Positions 17,758 to 26,352 of a stretch of 64,000 nt of DNA are shown in pieces (the first letter of the stretch is position 1; the number at the start of each line of letters is the position of its first letter). A program made the translations under genes and the position numbers. Source of the stretch: Rhizobium sp. Q54 (lineage in GTDB: Bacteria > Pseudomonadota > Alphaproteobacteria > Rhizobiales > Aestuariivirgaceae); the NCBI GenBank assembly GCA_945889445.1, contig CAMDBX010000007.1, positions 1 to 64,000 on the forward strand. Reading direction: 5' to 3'. The notes beneath the pieces are model-generated. The model worked only from the letters and a program-made list of their open reading frames with translations, was not told where the DNA came from and made no database searches.

Positions 17758-18669
17758 TTACTTCAGGCTGGCGATATAGTCGGCGATGGCCTGGATGTCG
17801 CCCTCGGGCAACTGCGAGATGTTGCGCTGGACCTGGCCCATGCCGCCTGAGGCGAGCTTGTCGTAGCCCAAGGCCTCGCCATTCGCGAGGGCGGAGGCAA
17901 GGTCGGCGGCGTCGGTGTAGCGGCCGCGCTCGATCAGGCCCAGCAGGCTGGGCACCCGGCCCTTGCCTTCCGGATGGGGGCCGCCTGCGAAGGCTTTCGA
18001 TGCGTTGCGCGCCATGAAGATGTTGCGCGGCGTGTGGCACTCCTGGCAGTGGCCGGGGCCATTGACGAGATAGGAGCCGCGGTTCCAGCTCTCGGACTGC
18101 GACGGATCGGGCGTCCAGGGCGTTGTGTCGAGGCCCACCCACTTCCACAGGCCCACGCCGCGGCGGACCAATGGCAGGGCCGTGATGTCCGGCTCGCGTT
18201 CGGGCGACTTCACCGGCGGCAGGCTGGCGAGGTAGGCGCGAATGTCCAGCACGTCCTCGGGCTTCATGTGGGCGTAGGAGGTGTAGGGCAGCGCCGGGAT
18301 AAGGTTCTCGCCCTCGGGCGAAATGCCACGCTGCACGGCGTTGAGGAACTGCAGGTCGGTCCACTTGCCGATGCCCGTCTCCGGATCCGGCGTCAGGTTC
18401 ATCGGGTAGAGCGTGCCGACCGGCGTGTGGAGCGGCGCGCCGCCCGCGGGCACGGTGTTCTCGATGCCTGCAAGGTCAGGCGAGGGCTGATGGCAGGAGA
18501 TGCAGCCGCCCGCGTGATAGAGGACCTCGCCATTGGCGAGGTTCGGCGTGTGCTGCGGAATGTCAGCCACGGTGAGCGGCCGTGGCGTGCTCAGGACCCA
18601 GAAAACGGCAAGCCCCAGCGCCAAGATGAGCGCCAGGGCCAGCACGATGCTTCGGGACATGAGCCGCAA
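17758..18669 (-). CDS. Diheme c-type cytochrome, membrane-anchored
   Basis: A 303-aa protein with an N-terminal hydrophobic helix (residues about 8-26) and no clear cleavage site, so probably a periplasmic domain tethered to the inner membrane. Two CXXCH heme sites are present: CISCH at 56-60 and CQECH about residue 210. The arrangement resembles cytochrome subunits that take electrons from periplasmic dehydrogenases. It follows the cytochrome c556-like gene by 3 bases, so they form an operon. An in-frame ATG at 18660 is an alternative start. Confidence 0.87.
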   Translation of the reverse strand: MRLMSRSIVLALALILALGLAVFWVLSTPRPLTVADIPQHTPNLANGEVLYHAGGCISCHQPSPDLAGIENTVPAGGAPLHTPVGTLYPMNLTPDPETGIGKWTDLQFLNAVQRGISPEGENLIPALPYTSYAHMKPEDVLDIRAYLASLPPVKSPEREPDITALPLVRRGVGLWKWVGLDTTPWTPDPSQSESWNRGSYLVNGPGHCQECHTPRNIFMARNASKAFAGGPHPEGKGRVPSLLGLIERGRYTDAADLASALANGEALGYDKLASGGMGQVQRNISQLPEGDIQAIADYIASLK

Positions 18670-18672
18670 GGA

Positions 18673-19128
18673 TCAATCCGCCTGACGGAACTTCTCGTGG
18701 CAACCCTGGCAGGACTTGCCGAGCGCCGGGAAGGCGGCCTTGAAGGAAGCCTCATCGGCCGAGGCCTTCACCGCGCTGAGAGCGGCCATGTAGGCGCCGC
18801 CAGCGGCTTCGAAGCCCTTGGGGTCGGACCAGATCTCGAGCTTGGCCTCGGTCTTCACGGCGCCGCCCGGCTTGGTGTCTTCGCCCCACCAGTTGGCCCA
18901 GCCGCCGCAGGCTGCCTCGACGGCGGCGATCGCGGCATCGTTTGCCGCCTTGTCATAGGCGTTCTGGCCCTTGATGACCGGGACCATGACCTTCATCATC
19001 GCGCCATTGGCCTTCATGCAGGCTTCGCGCGCCTCGATCGAGGCCTTGGCATCCGCCATCGCCGCCGAGGAAAGGCCAAGCGAGAGAACGCCCGCCGCGA
19101 GAAGTCCCATTACCGTTTTCGACACCAT
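18673..19128 (-). CDS. Cytochrome c' / c556 family protein, periplasmic
   Basis: A 151-aa precursor with a signal peptide ending SSAAMA (about residue 25) and a single C-terminal heme motif CQGCHEKFR, as in four-helix-bundle cytochromes c' and c556. The start MVSKTVMG at 19128 has AGGAGG ten bases upstream; the longer frame is not signal-like. Such proteins bind NO or CO or act as small electron carriers. It is first in a two-gene operon with the diheme cytochrome, with a CtrA box about 95 bases upstream. Confidence 0.85.
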   Translation of the reverse strand: MVSKTVMGLLAAGVLSLGLSSAAMADAKASIEAREACMKANGAMMKVMVPVIKGQNAYDKAANDAAIAAVEAACGGWANWWGEDTKPGGAVKTEAKLEIWSDPKGFEAAGGAYMAALSAVKASADEASFKAAFPALGKSCQGCHEKFRQAD

Positions 19129-19223
19129 GAGCGTTGATCCTCCTGATCTGTGGTTCGCGTCAAGTTTACGAAGAGATACTGCAACGTATTCCATCACAAT
19201 TCAGTGTCTGACGCCAGACAGCC

Positions 19224-19239
19224 TTAACGCGTTGTTAAC
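19224..19239. promoter_or_regulatory. CtrA box, perfect TTAA-N7-TTAAC
   Basis: TTAA, seven bases (cgcgttg), then TTAAC. It lies between the cytochrome c556 gene (minus) and a small plus-strand gene at 19343. A second, one-mismatch site (TTAG-N7-TTAA, 19313-19327) sits just before the small gene. Either or both genes could be targets. Confidence 0.55.
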
Positions 19240-19342
19240 AATGTCGCAAAAGCGCCCGGATCGGGCCTCGCAGCCGCCATGAGCAAGGGCCATTGTGCGC
19301 TACGTCACATCCTTAGGATGATCTTAAGGCCAAGCTCTGACA

Positions 19343-19504
19343 ATGAACCGACGCGAGGACGACAAGGTGGGCAGAATGCAGTCTGAGGACTCCCAACAAC
19401 CAGTGCAGAACCAGGGCCGCAAGCGCAAGCCGGTGCTGAGCCCGGAACTGCGCGAAGTGCTTCACATGCTGAAGTCGCTGGAGGCGAAGCCCTCCCAGGG
19501 CTGA
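19343..19504 (+). CDS. Small hypothetical protein (53 aa)
   Basis: An uninterrupted 53-aa frame, MNRREDDKVGRM... to ...LKSLEAKPSQG, with GC-rich third positions like neighbouring genes. The N-terminal half is charged and glutamine-rich; the C-terminal half (LSPELREVLHMLKSLEA) should form one amphipathic helix. A hairpin with a T-rich tail begins 27 bases after the stop, consistent with a separate transcript, and CtrA-like sites lie upstream. The ribosome site is weak. Family not recognised. Confidence 0.45.
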   Translation: MNRREDDKVGRMQSEDSQQPVQNQGRKRKPVLSPELREVLHMLKSLEAKPSQG

Positions 19505-19530
19505 GAGATCCGGCGTTCGTTTTACGGAAG

Positions 19531-19556
19531 AGGGCGGGGTCATTCCCGCCCTTTCG
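19531..19556. terminator. Rho-independent-type terminator
   Basis: Stem agggcggg (19531-19538) pairs with cccgccct (19545-19552) around a 6-base loop and is followed by ttcgcgtttt. It ends the small plus-strand gene and may also serve the response-regulator gene that converges from the right. Confidence 0.6.
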
Positions 19557-19561
19557 CGTTT

Positions 19562-20020
19562 TCAGGCCTCGTCGCGGATGTGCAGCAGCGCGGCCTTGAC
19601 CGCCTCGTGGAGTTCGCTGCGGTTGGCGGGCTTGGGGAGCGCGATGTCGAAGGTATCGCGCCACTCGCCGTTGCGAACCGAGTCTGCCAGGAAGGCCGAC
19701 AGCGCCATGAGCGGCGTGGCAGCGGCGGAGCCACCCATCTGGCGGATCGAGCGGGCAGCGGTGATGCCGTCCATGATCGGCATTTCGATGTCGAGCACGA
19801 TCACGTCGAATTCGTTTTCAGACGCGCTCTTCACGGCGTCCTCGCCATGGATAACGGCCTCGACGTCACAGCCCATGCCCTTCAGCATGGCAGCGGTGAC
19901 GATGCGCACGGGGTCGCAGTCCTCCGCCAGCAGCAGGCGCGGACGCCCACCATGGGCTGCGCTGAGCTGCAGCGACTTCTTTTCCGGGCTTGCGCCAATA
20001 ACCGCCGGCTCTGCCATCAT
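19562..20020 (-). CDS. Single-domain response regulator
   Basis: A 152-aa protein consisting of a receiver domain after a short N-terminal tail. The acidic pocket is LLLAEDCD (Glu33/Asp34), the phospho-acceptor is Asp77 in DVIVLDIEMPIMDG, and the conserved lysine is in ALPKPANRSEL. There is no output domain, so it acts by protein interaction or in a phosphorelay. No kinase gene is adjacent. Start: ATG at 20018-20020 with AAGG upstream; the next codon is also ATG. Confidence 0.87.
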   Translation of the reverse strand: MMAEPAVIGASPEKKSLQLSAAHGGRPRLLLAEDCDPVRIVTAAMLKGMGCDVEAVIHGEDAVKSASENEFDVIVLDIEMPIMDGITAARSIRQMGGSAAATPLMALSAFLADSVRNGEWRDTFDIALPKPANRSELHEAVKAALLHIRDEA

Positions 20021-20112
20021 TCTCACTGACCTTTTCCCACGATGAGCAACGCTAGCGGCCAATGGTTTTCAATTGGTGTGGTGGCGGGGCCATTCGGCCC
20101 CATGGTAAATGA

Positions 20113-20760
20113 TTACTTGGTGCCGAACATGCGGTCGCCCGCATCGCCGAGGCCCGGCACGATGTAGCCGTGGTCGTTGAGGTGGCTGTCCACCGCGGCG
20201 GTGTAGATCGGCACGTCCGGGTGGTCCTCGGCCACACGGCGGATGCCTTCGGGCGCCGAAAGCAGGCAGACGAGGCGCACGTCCTTTGCACCGGCATCCT
20301 TGAGCTTCTGGATGGCATAGGCGGTGGAATTGCCGGTGGCCAGCATCGGGTCCACCACGATGACCGGGCGCTCGCCGATGTCGGAGGGGACCTTGAAATA
20401 GTATTCGACCGGCTTCAGCGTGACCGGGTCACGGTAAAGCCCGATATGGCCGATGCGGGCGGACGGCAGCAGGTCCAGCATGCCTTCGAGCAGGCCGTTG
20501 CCGGCGCGCAGGATCGACACGATCACCAGCTTCTTGCCCTTGAGGATCGGGGCATCCATTTCGGTCAGCGGCGTCTCGATCTTCTGGGTGGTCATCGGCA
20601 GGTCGCGGGTCACCTCATAGGCCAGCAGCAGGCTGATCTCGCGCAGCAATTGGCGAAACACCGCCGACGGCGTGGTCTTGTCGCGCATCAGCGACAGCTT
20701 GTGCAGAATGAGGGGGTGATCCACCAAGACGAGCGATTTGGGAAGTTTGGCCTCGGCCAT
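20113..20760 (-). CDS. upp: Uracil phosphoribosyltransferase
   Basis: A 215-aa pyrimidine salvage enzyme converting uracil and PRPP to UMP. The PRPP-binding loop is [13 protein letters not shown] about residue 125, and [14 protein letters not shown] and the C-terminal [16 protein letters not shown] match the family, including the uracil-binding end. Length is typical. It is transcribed alone. Confidence 0.96.
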   Translation of the reverse strand: MAEAKLPKSLVLVDHPLILHKLSLMRDKTTPSAVFRQLLREISLLLAYEVTRDLPMTTQKIETPLTEMDAPILKGKKLVIVSILRAGNGLLEGMLDLLPSARIGHIGLYRDPVTLKPVEYYFKVPSDIGERPVIVVDPMLATGNSTAYAIQKLKDAGAKDVRLVCLLSAPEGIRRVAEDHPDVPIYTAAVDSHLNDHGYIVPGLGDAGDRMFGTK

Positions 20761-20897
20761 GGCGTATCTCCTGTGGAAATCGCCTTCGTTTTGCGGAAAG
20801 CGCCCCTCCTTTTCAAGCGCGCCCGGAACTCATCCACGGTTTTGCGCGAATCCGGCCCGGAGGGGGCTTGCGAATGGACCCTGGGCTGCCTATATCG

Positions 20898-20914
20898 GTA
20901 ACGACAATCGTTAC
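20898..20914. promoter_or_regulatory. Palindromic operator candidate upstream of the VOC/OYE operon
   Basis: gtaacga, a 3-base spacer, then tcgttac: perfect 7-bp arms, centred 25 bases before the VOC start. Its position near a promoter fits a dimeric repressor of the MarR, TetR or HxlR type. No regulator gene is adjacent, so the partner is unknown. Confidence 0.5.
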
Positions 20915-20930
20915 AGAAAGGAACCAGCCC

Positions 20931-21437
20931 ATGTCCGTCAATGCCCCGATCCCGGCCGGCACGCGCATCGGCCATGTTCACCTGAAGGTATCCGACATCC
21001 AGCGGGCGCTGGACTTCTATTGCGGCGTGCTGGGCTTCGAACTGCAGCAGATGTTCGGCAAGCAGGCTGCCTTCATCTCGGCTGGTGGCTATCACCACCA
21101 CATCGGCCTCAACACCTGGGAGAGTGCCGGCGGGCAGCCGCCGCCCCCGGGCACCACCGGCCTGTACCACGTCGCCATCCTCTATCCGACGCGTGCCGAC
21201 CTGGCTGATGCGCTGAAGCGCCTTGTCGCCAGCAAGGTGCAGCTCGACGGTGCCGCCGACCACGGCGTGTCCGAAGCGCTCTACCTTCATGACCCTGACA
21301 TGAACGGCATCGAACTTTACTGGGACAAGCCTGAGGCCGAGTGGCCGCGTAATGCCGACGGCAGCATCGCGATGACCACCCAGCGCCTCGACCTCAACGA
21401 CCTCGTCCACACCAAGCATGAAAAGGAGAACGCGTGA
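20931..21437 (+). CDS. VOC family (glyoxalase/extradiol dioxygenase fold) protein
   Basis: A 168-aa vicinal-oxygen-chelate protein. It starts MSVNAPIPAGTRIGHVHLKV, and its metal ligands would be His in GHVHLKV, His in LYHVAI and Glu in NGIELYWDKP. The fold resembles CatE-type catechol 2,3-dioxygenases or glyoxalases; the substrate is unknown. The start at 20931 has aaagga upstream, whereas the longer frame covers the operator. It probably forms an operon with the old yellow enzyme 130 bases downstream, both possibly handling reactive electrophiles. Confidence 0.85.
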   Translation: MSVNAPIPAGTRIGHVHLKVSDIQRALDFYCGVLGFELQQMFGKQAAFISAGGYHHHIGLNTWESAGGQPPPPGTTGLYHVAILYPTRADLADALKRLVASKVQLDGAADHGVSEALYLHDPDMNGIELYWDKPEAEWPRNADGSIAMTTQRLDLNDLVHTKHEKENA

Positions 21438-21567
21438 TTGCTGGCGCCCGGCGGCCACGCGCTGTCTTCCTGCAAGAACGGTAATCGTGCCGCGAACAGC
21501 CGCCTGACGAGCAGCTTCTCAACTCATCCCGACGACGACAACCAAACTCGCTACTGAAAGGCTTTCA

Positions 21568-22641
21568 ATGTCCATCCTCTACTCGCCCGCCACTCTTGGT
21601 CCGCTCAAGCTTCAGAACCACTTGGTCATGGCCCCGATGACGCGCAACCGCGCCACCGGCAATGTACCCAATGACCTCATCGTCGAGTACTATCAGCAGC
21701 GTTCCTCCGCGGGGCTGATCGTCACCGAAGGCACCTCGCCTTCGCCGAATGGCCTCGGCTATCCCCGCATTCCCGGCATTTTCAGCCCGGAGCAGGTGGA
21801 CGGCTGGCGCAAGGTTGCCACGGCCGTGCATGACGGCGGTGCGAAGATCTTCATCCAGCTCATGCACACCGGCCGCATCGGCCATCCGCTGAACCTACCC
21901 AAGGGCGCCCGCGTGCTCGGTCCGTCTGCCATCGCGGCTGCCGGCGAGATCTACACCGATGCCGAAGGCATGAAGCCCCATCCGACGCCGGAGCCCATGA
22001 CGGACGCCGACATCAAGACCGCCATTGCGGAATTCGGCACCGCAGCGCGCAATGCCGTGGCAGCCGGCGCCGACGGCGTCGAGCTTCACGCTGCCAACGG
22101 TTACCTGCTCGAGCAGTTCATCCGCCCGACCTCGAACCAGCGGACCGACAGCTACGGTGGCTCGATCGAGAACCGCGCGCGCTTCGTCCTCGAGGCTGCC
22201 AAGGCCGCGATTGCCGCCATCGGAGCCGACAAGGTGGGCATCCGCCTGTCGCCCTATGGCACCTTCAACGACATGCCCGACTATCCCGAGATGGCATCCG
22301 ATTATGCCTACCTCGCGACCAAGCTCAATGAGCTGGGCCTGGTCTATCTGCATCTCGTCGATCATTCCCCGATGGGCGCTCCGGAAGTTCCTGCGGCGAT
22401 CAAGCAGGCCATCCGCAAGGAGTTCAAGCGCACCCTGATCCTGTCGGGCGGCTATGACGCCCAGCGCGCCGAGAAGGAGCTGGAGGACAAGGCCTGCGAC
22501 CTGGTCGCCGTTGGCCGCCCCTTCCTCTCGAACCCGGATCTCGTGGCGCGGTGGACGTCGGGAGCAGCCCTCAACGAGATTGACTTCGGCACCTTCTACA
22601 CGCCGGGCCCGAAGGGCTTCACGGACTATCCGAGCCTCTGA
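21568..22641 (+). CDS. Alkene reductase, Old Yellow Enzyme family (NemA-like)
   Basis: A 357-aa FMN flavoprotein reducing activated C=C bonds, N-ethylmaleimide-like electrophiles or nitro compounds with NAD(P)H. Family blocks: LVMAPMTRNRA near residue 20, FIQLMHTGR with the FMN-contacting Gln/His, and the substrate pair His/Asn in ELHAANGYLLEQF near residue 175. SYGGSIENRARF and VAVGRPFLSNPDL complete the OYE pattern. The ribosome site gaaagg is present. A strong terminator follows. Confidence 0.92.
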   Translation: MSILYSPATLGPLKLQNHLVMAPMTRNRATGNVPNDLIVEYYQQRSSAGLIVTEGTSPSPNGLGYPRIPGIFSPEQVDGWRKVATAVHDGGAKIFIQLMHTGRIGHPLNLPKGARVLGPSAIAAAGEIYTDAEGMKPHPTPEPMTDADIKTAIAEFGTAARNAVAAGADGVELHAANGYLLEQFIRPTSNQRTDSYGGSIENRARFVLEAAKAAIAAIGADKVGIRLSPYGTFNDMPDYPEMASDYAYLATKLNELGLVYLHLVDHSPMGAPEVPAAIKQAIRKEFKRTLILSGGYDAQRAEKELEDKACDLVAVGRPFLSNPDLVARWTSGAALNEIDFGTFYTPGPKGFTDYPSL

Positions 22642-22680
22642 CCGGCAGGTTTGCCACTTCAGATTTTGCATGCACGCATC

Positions 22681-22710
22681 ATGCCCGGGCTTGTCCCGGG
22701 CATTTTCTTT
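22681..22710 (+). terminator. Rho-independent terminator after the OYE gene
   Basis: A perfect 9-bp stem (atgcccggg 22681-22689 with cccgggcat 22695-22703), a 5-base loop, then ttttcttt. It begins 39 bases after the OYE stop and ends the VOC/OYE unit; the convergent aminotransferase gene ends 26 bases further on. Confidence 0.8.
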
Positions 22711-22735
22711 GGGTCGAGAATGAGTGAGGTCCTGG

Positions 22736-23839
22736 CTAGGCGGACGCCGCTTTCAGCGCCTTCGGAAGCTCATCCGCGAAGATGCCAAGGTCCTCCGCCG
22801 TGCCTGCTGTCACGCGGATACAGCGGTTGAGGGGGGCGACACCGGGCATGCGCACGAAGACGCCCGAGGCCACCAGCACATCGAGCACGCGCTTAGCGAA
22901 GGCGCCGTCGCGGCCGCAGTCGATGGTGACGAAATTGGTGGCCGAGGGGAGCGGTGCGAGGCCGTTCTTCCGCGCAATTGCGGCGATCTGCTCGCGCGCT
23001 GCGGCAACGCGGTTGACCACGCTGCGCAGGTGATTCTGGTCATCGAGGGCCGCGATGCCCGCCACCTGTCCGAGCTTGGTGACTCCGAAGTGGTTGCGGA
23101 TCTTGTCGAAGGCACGGATCAGGTCGGCGTGCCCGATGCAGTAGCCGAGCCGCATGCCGGCCAGGCCATAGGCCTTCGAGAAGGTGCGGAAGCGCAGTAG
23201 CTTCGGGTTCGTCACGTCGAGCGGTGGCAGCGTGCCGTCATGCGCGAATTCGCCATAGGCCTCGTCCAGCATGAGGAGCGCGCCATCGGGAATGGCGTCG
23301 ATCATGCGCTGCACGCTCGCTGCATCCCACCAGCTGCCCATCGGATTGTCCGGGTTGGCGAAGTAGATGAGGCGGGCCTTCTCGCGGGCCGCGAGGTCGA
23401 TGAGGGAGGCGGGGTCTTCCCGGTCATTCACGTACGGCGTGGTGACAAGCTTTCCGCCAAAGCCATGGACATGGAAGTTGAAGGTCGGATAGGCGCCGAG
23501 TGAACTCGCCACCGTGACGCCCGGCTCGACGAAGAGCCGCACGGCGTAGCCGAAGAGCCCGTCGATGCCTTCGCCCACCATGACGTTCTCGGGCGCCACG
23601 CCGAGGTGCTTCGCCAGCGCGGCCTTGATGTCGTGGTTCTCCGGGTCGCAGTACTGCCAGCTCTCCGCGGCCGCCGCCTGCATGGCGGCGACCACCATGG
23701 GCGAGGGTCCGAACACGCTTTCATTGGCCCCGATGCGCGCCCGGAAGCGCGTGCCGGTGCGCCGTTCCAGCGCCTCCGGCCCGACGAAGGGCACGGACGA
23801 GGGGAGCGTCTCGACGAGCGGCGTGAACGGAAACGGCAT
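22736..23839 (-). CDS. HisC-like class I/II aminotransferase
   Basis: A 367-aa PLP aminotransferase related to histidinol-phosphate aminotransferase. The PLP lysine is in FRTFSKAYGLAGMRLGY about residue 225, with IYFANPDNPMGSWW for cofactor ring contacts and the C-terminal substrate arginine in NRCIRVTAGT. The substrate need not be histidinol phosphate; paralogues act on aromatic or other amino acids. It overlaps the upstream SDR gene by 1 nt, so a two-gene operon is likely, and that pairing argues against a simple histidine-biosynthesis role. Confidence 0.83.
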   Translation of the reverse strand: MPFPFTPLVETLPSSVPFVGPEALERRTGTRFRARIGANESVFGPSPMVVAAMQAAAAESWQYCDPENHDIKAALAKHLGVAPENVMVGEGIDGLFGYAVRLFVEPGVTVASSLGAYPTFNFHVHGFGGKLVTTPYVNDREDPASLIDLAAREKARLIYFANPDNPMGSWWDAASVQRMIDAIPDGALLMLDEAYGEFAHDGTLPPLDVTNPKLLRFRTFSKAYGLAGMRLGYCIGHADLIRAFDKIRNHFGVTKLGQVAGIAALDDQNHLRSVVNRVAAAREQIAAIARKNGLAPLPSATNFVTIDCGRDGAFAKRVLDVLVASGVFVRMPGVAPLNRCIRVTAGTAEDLGIFADELPKALKAASA

Positions 23840-24726
23840 CAGACGTATTTCCGCCAGTCGTGCTCTTCCCGGAAGCCGAGGACCTCGCGGATCTTGGCGT
23901 TGGAGAGCGGAGCCTCGTTGCCCACAAGTGGGCGCTTCAGCGTAATTTGCGGAACGTACTTCTTCAGGAATTCGGCCGTGGGTTCCTTGGTTGTGATGGT
24001 GTCGTTCACCGCGTTGAAGACTTGGTAGCCCAGTCCGTCCTTCTCGATGCAGAGGTGCACGATCTGGCCCAGGTCCCGCGCGTCGATATAGCTCCAGGCA
24101 TTGCGCTTGCGGGTCATCGGGTTGTCGAGGAATCCCTTGAACATCGGGTATTCATGCGGCTCGATGACGTTGCCGATGCGCAGCGCGTAAACATCGGCGC
24201 CATAGCGCATGGCGAAGGCGCGGGCCGTCTTCTCGTTGAGAACCTTGGAGAGGCCGTAGGAATCCATCGGGTCGCTGTCATAGTCCTCGTCGAGGGGGAA
24301 GTGATGGTAGTCCTTGTCGCCCTCGGCGAAGCACACGCCATAGGTGGTCTCGCTCGATGCGATGATGACCTTGCGCACGCCGAGCTTCATGGCCGCTTCG
24401 ATGACATTGTAGGTGGAGACGGTGTTGGCGGTGAAGGTGGTGTTGTCCGGCTGAATCAGCACGCGCGGGACGGCCGCGAAGTGCACGACCGCGTCCGGGG
24501 CCGATGGCACGCGGCCCTTGTCGTAACCTTCGAAACCATGATGCATGGTGAGCGCGTTGAACACTTGGCCCGAGTCCGTGACGTCGGTGATCAGCGTATT
24601 GACACCGGGGCAGTCCAGCGGCTTCAGGTCGAGGTTGAGAATGTCGTAGCCCTTGGCCTTGAGCCACGGCACGACGTGCTTGCCGGCCTTGCCGGACCCG
24701 CCGGTGAATACAATGCGCTTCGCCAC
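23839..24726 (-). CDS. NAD(P)-dependent oxidoreductase, extended SDR (epimerase type)
   Basis: A 295-aa extended short-chain dehydrogenase. The cofactor motif is FTGGSGKAGKHV at the N-terminus, FAAVP follows the fourth strand, and the active site has SSETTYG and YGLSKVLNEK (Tyr, Lys). Relatives act on nucleotide sugars or sugar acids such as uronates; the substrate is unknown. The GTG at 24724-24726 is preferred because GGGGAG lies six bases upstream; an ATG at 24753 is the alternative. It is coupled to the HisC-like gene. Confidence 0.84.
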   Translation of the reverse strand: MAKRIVFTGGSGKAGKHVVPWLKAKGYDILNLDLKPLDCPGVNTLITDVTDSGQVFNALTMHHGFEGYDKGRVPSAPDAVVHFAAVPRVLIQPDNTTFTANTVSTYNVIEAAMKLGVRKVIIASSETTYGVCFAEGDKDYHHFPLDEDYDSDPMDSYGLSKVLNEKTARAFAMRYGADVYALRIGNVIEPHEYPMFKGFLDNPMTRKRNAWSYIDARDLGQIVHLCIEKDGLGYQVFNAVNDTITTKEPTAEFLKKYVPQITLKRPLVGNEAPLSNAKIREVLGFREEHDWRKYV

Positions 24727-24983
24727 AGATATCTCCCCATGTCCTGACGACACTTTTGTTAGGAGAGAGGGTGGGGGCTGGCAAGGGCCACCTCACCTTG
24801 CCACCCCGGTTTGCTGGCAGTTCTCAGCGATAGTCACCTCTCGCGGCAGGCGGAGGCGCGGCGCTTGGTCGAGGCCGCGCTCGACTGCGCCGTGAAACAA
24901 GTGCCGCCGACCCCCGGCTTGCCGAATGGCATTGCCGAAGAGATTGACCGGTCGGTCCGGGATGGATGCAAAGCGGACGTGGT

Positions 24984-25003
24984 GCCGGGCAGTGATGCCC
25001 GGC
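24984..25003. terminator. Hairpin after the glycine-rich protein gene
   Basis: gccgggc and gcccggc form a perfect 7-bp stem with a 6-base loop, starting 5 bases past the stop of the minus-strand gene. There is no U-tract, so termination is uncertain. Confidence 0.35.
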
Positions 25004-25008
25004 GTCGT

Positions 25009-25326
25009 TCAGCGCCGCGAGCTGCCCGGCTCAAAGCAGGTGAAGCTGTCCGCATCGTAATTGATGCGAGGGGTGGCGCCGGAGGGATATTGCGGGCCGT
25101 TGCATTCATTGCGGGCCTGGTCGAACAGGCGCTGGTCAGCATCGCTTTGCGGCCGGCCGATGTTGCCGCCACCAACATTTGTGGCACCGTGGTCGCTGGC
25201 GCCGTGGTCCCCACCACCTCCGCCACCCTCGCCGCCGCCACCGCCGCCACCACGGGCGAATGCTTCAAGCGGCAATGTGGCAACAAGTGCAATGGCGAGT
25301 GCGGCCGTCACGATGCGGATGTTCAT
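25009..25326 (-). CDS. Glycine-rich exported protein, unknown function
   Basis: A 105-aa precursor starting MNIRIVTAALAIALVATL with a signal peptide ending EAFA. The mature protein opens with a run of seven glycines, then GEGGGGGG, then a histidine/aspartate/asparagine-rich patch and a C-terminal part with two cysteines (NECNG, SFTCFEPG). AGGAG lies six bases before the ATG. It is divergent from the beta-barrel gene at 25533. Both products are exported, but no function is recognised. Confidence 0.6.
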   Translation of the reverse strand: MNIRIVTAALAIALVATLPLEAFARGGGGGGGEGGGGGGDHGASDHGATNVGGGNIGRPQSDADQRLFDQARNECNGPQYPSGATPRINYDADSFTCFEPGSSRR

Positions 25327-25532
25327 GGTTGGCTCCTGTCTGTCAGATGCGGTTAGGCGGGAATTGACCTGCCTCCTACCCGGCATTTGGGTACGACCAG
25401 CCGCAATTCCAAGGTGTTGCAGGTATGTATCACCCTGCGGCAAACACTACTCCGCCGCGCCAATTGTTGCCATATCCACTTTTGCAAAGCGAGAGGTTGT
25501 GTATAGATTCCGCCCAAGAGGGGGAATCTCAC

Positions 25533-26312
25533 ATGATCTTCAAGTCGCTGAAAGCTCTTGCTACTGCTGCCCTGTTCTCGGCCGCCCTGCCGCTTGCCGG
25601 CCAGGCCGCTGACATTGCACCCGTGCCGGATACCAGCGACTGGAGCTTCACGGCCGCGGCGTATGTTTGGGGCGCCGGCCTCAGTGGCGACGTGGGCGTG
25701 TTCGGCCTGCCCCCGCAGGACGTCGACCTGCCCTTCAGCGACATCATCGGCAGCCTGGATTTTGCCTTCATGGGCCTTGCCGAGGCGCGCAAGGACCGCT
25801 TCATGCTGGGGGTGGACCTGACCTATACCAACGTCGGCAAGACGGTGGAGACGCCCTTCGGGATCCTCGCCAACAAGATCGACATCACCAACACCAGCCT
25901 GATGCTGACCGGTCTTGCGGGCTATGCCCTTTATGACACGGACGTGGCCCGGCTCGATGTGGTGGTCGGCGGACGGTACTACAACGTGAACAATGAGTTC
26001 GACGTGAGGGGCGGGTTCCTCGGCGGCAAGTCCAAGGATGACGGCGCCAACTGGGTCGACCCGCTGGCCGGCGCCAAGCTGCGCGTTGACCTGCTGCCCG
26101 ATGTCTATATCGCCAGCTGGGGCATGATCGGCGGCTTCGGCGTCGGCTCCGACCTGATGTGGGACCTGATGGGCGGCGCAGGCTATGACTTCACCGAACA
26201 TTTCTCGGCCTTCGCCGGCTATCGCGCGATGAGCGTGGACTACAGCAACGACGGCTTCGTCTACGATGTGGTGGAGCAAGGCCCGGTCGTTGCGGCCGTC
26301 TTCAAGTTCTGA
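25533..26312 (+). CDS. Outer-membrane beta-barrel protein
   Basis: A 259-aa precursor with a signal peptide cleaved after GQA (about residue 22). The mature part alternates hydrophobic and polar residues in strands such as WSFTAAAYVWGAGL, DFAFMGLAEARKDRFMLGVDL and YDFTEHFSAFAGYRAMSVDY, and ends in phenylalanine (VFKF), the usual outer-membrane assembly signal. The ribosome site gaggggg is strong. It resembles general porin-like barrel proteins; no ligand can be named. Confidence 0.78.
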   Translation: MIFKSLKALATAALFSAALPLAGQAADIAPVPDTSDWSFTAAAYVWGAGLSGDVGVFGLPPQDVDLPFSDIIGSLDFAFMGLAEARKDRFMLGVDLTYTNVGKTVETPFGILANKIDITNTSLMLTGLAGYALYDTDVARLDVVVGGRYYNVNNEFDVRGGFLGGKSKDDGANWVDPLAGAKLRVDLLPDVYIASWGMIGGFGVGSDLMWDLMGGAGYDFTEHFSAFAGYRAMSVDYSNDGFVYDVVEQGPVVAAVFKF

Positions 26313-26352
26313 CCACAAATCTTCCCCCTGGGTACCAAGGGCGTAGATTAGC

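Noticed and set aside
19166-19192. GGAAT-N17-CGTAA on the minus strand, like an EcfG general-stress promoter
   Set aside because: Two positions differ from GGAAC-N16/17-CGTT; no EcfG, NepR or PhyR gene is nearby, so it is likely chance.
19562-20020. Whether the response regulator and 53-aa gene are PhyR and NepR
   Set aside because: The regulator lacks the sigma-like domain of PhyR, and the small protein lacks the NepR helix pattern.
24760-25008. Frames on both strands downstream of the glycine-rich gene
   Set aside because: No ribosome site, and compositions look like noise; the only structure seen is the hairpin at 24984-25003.
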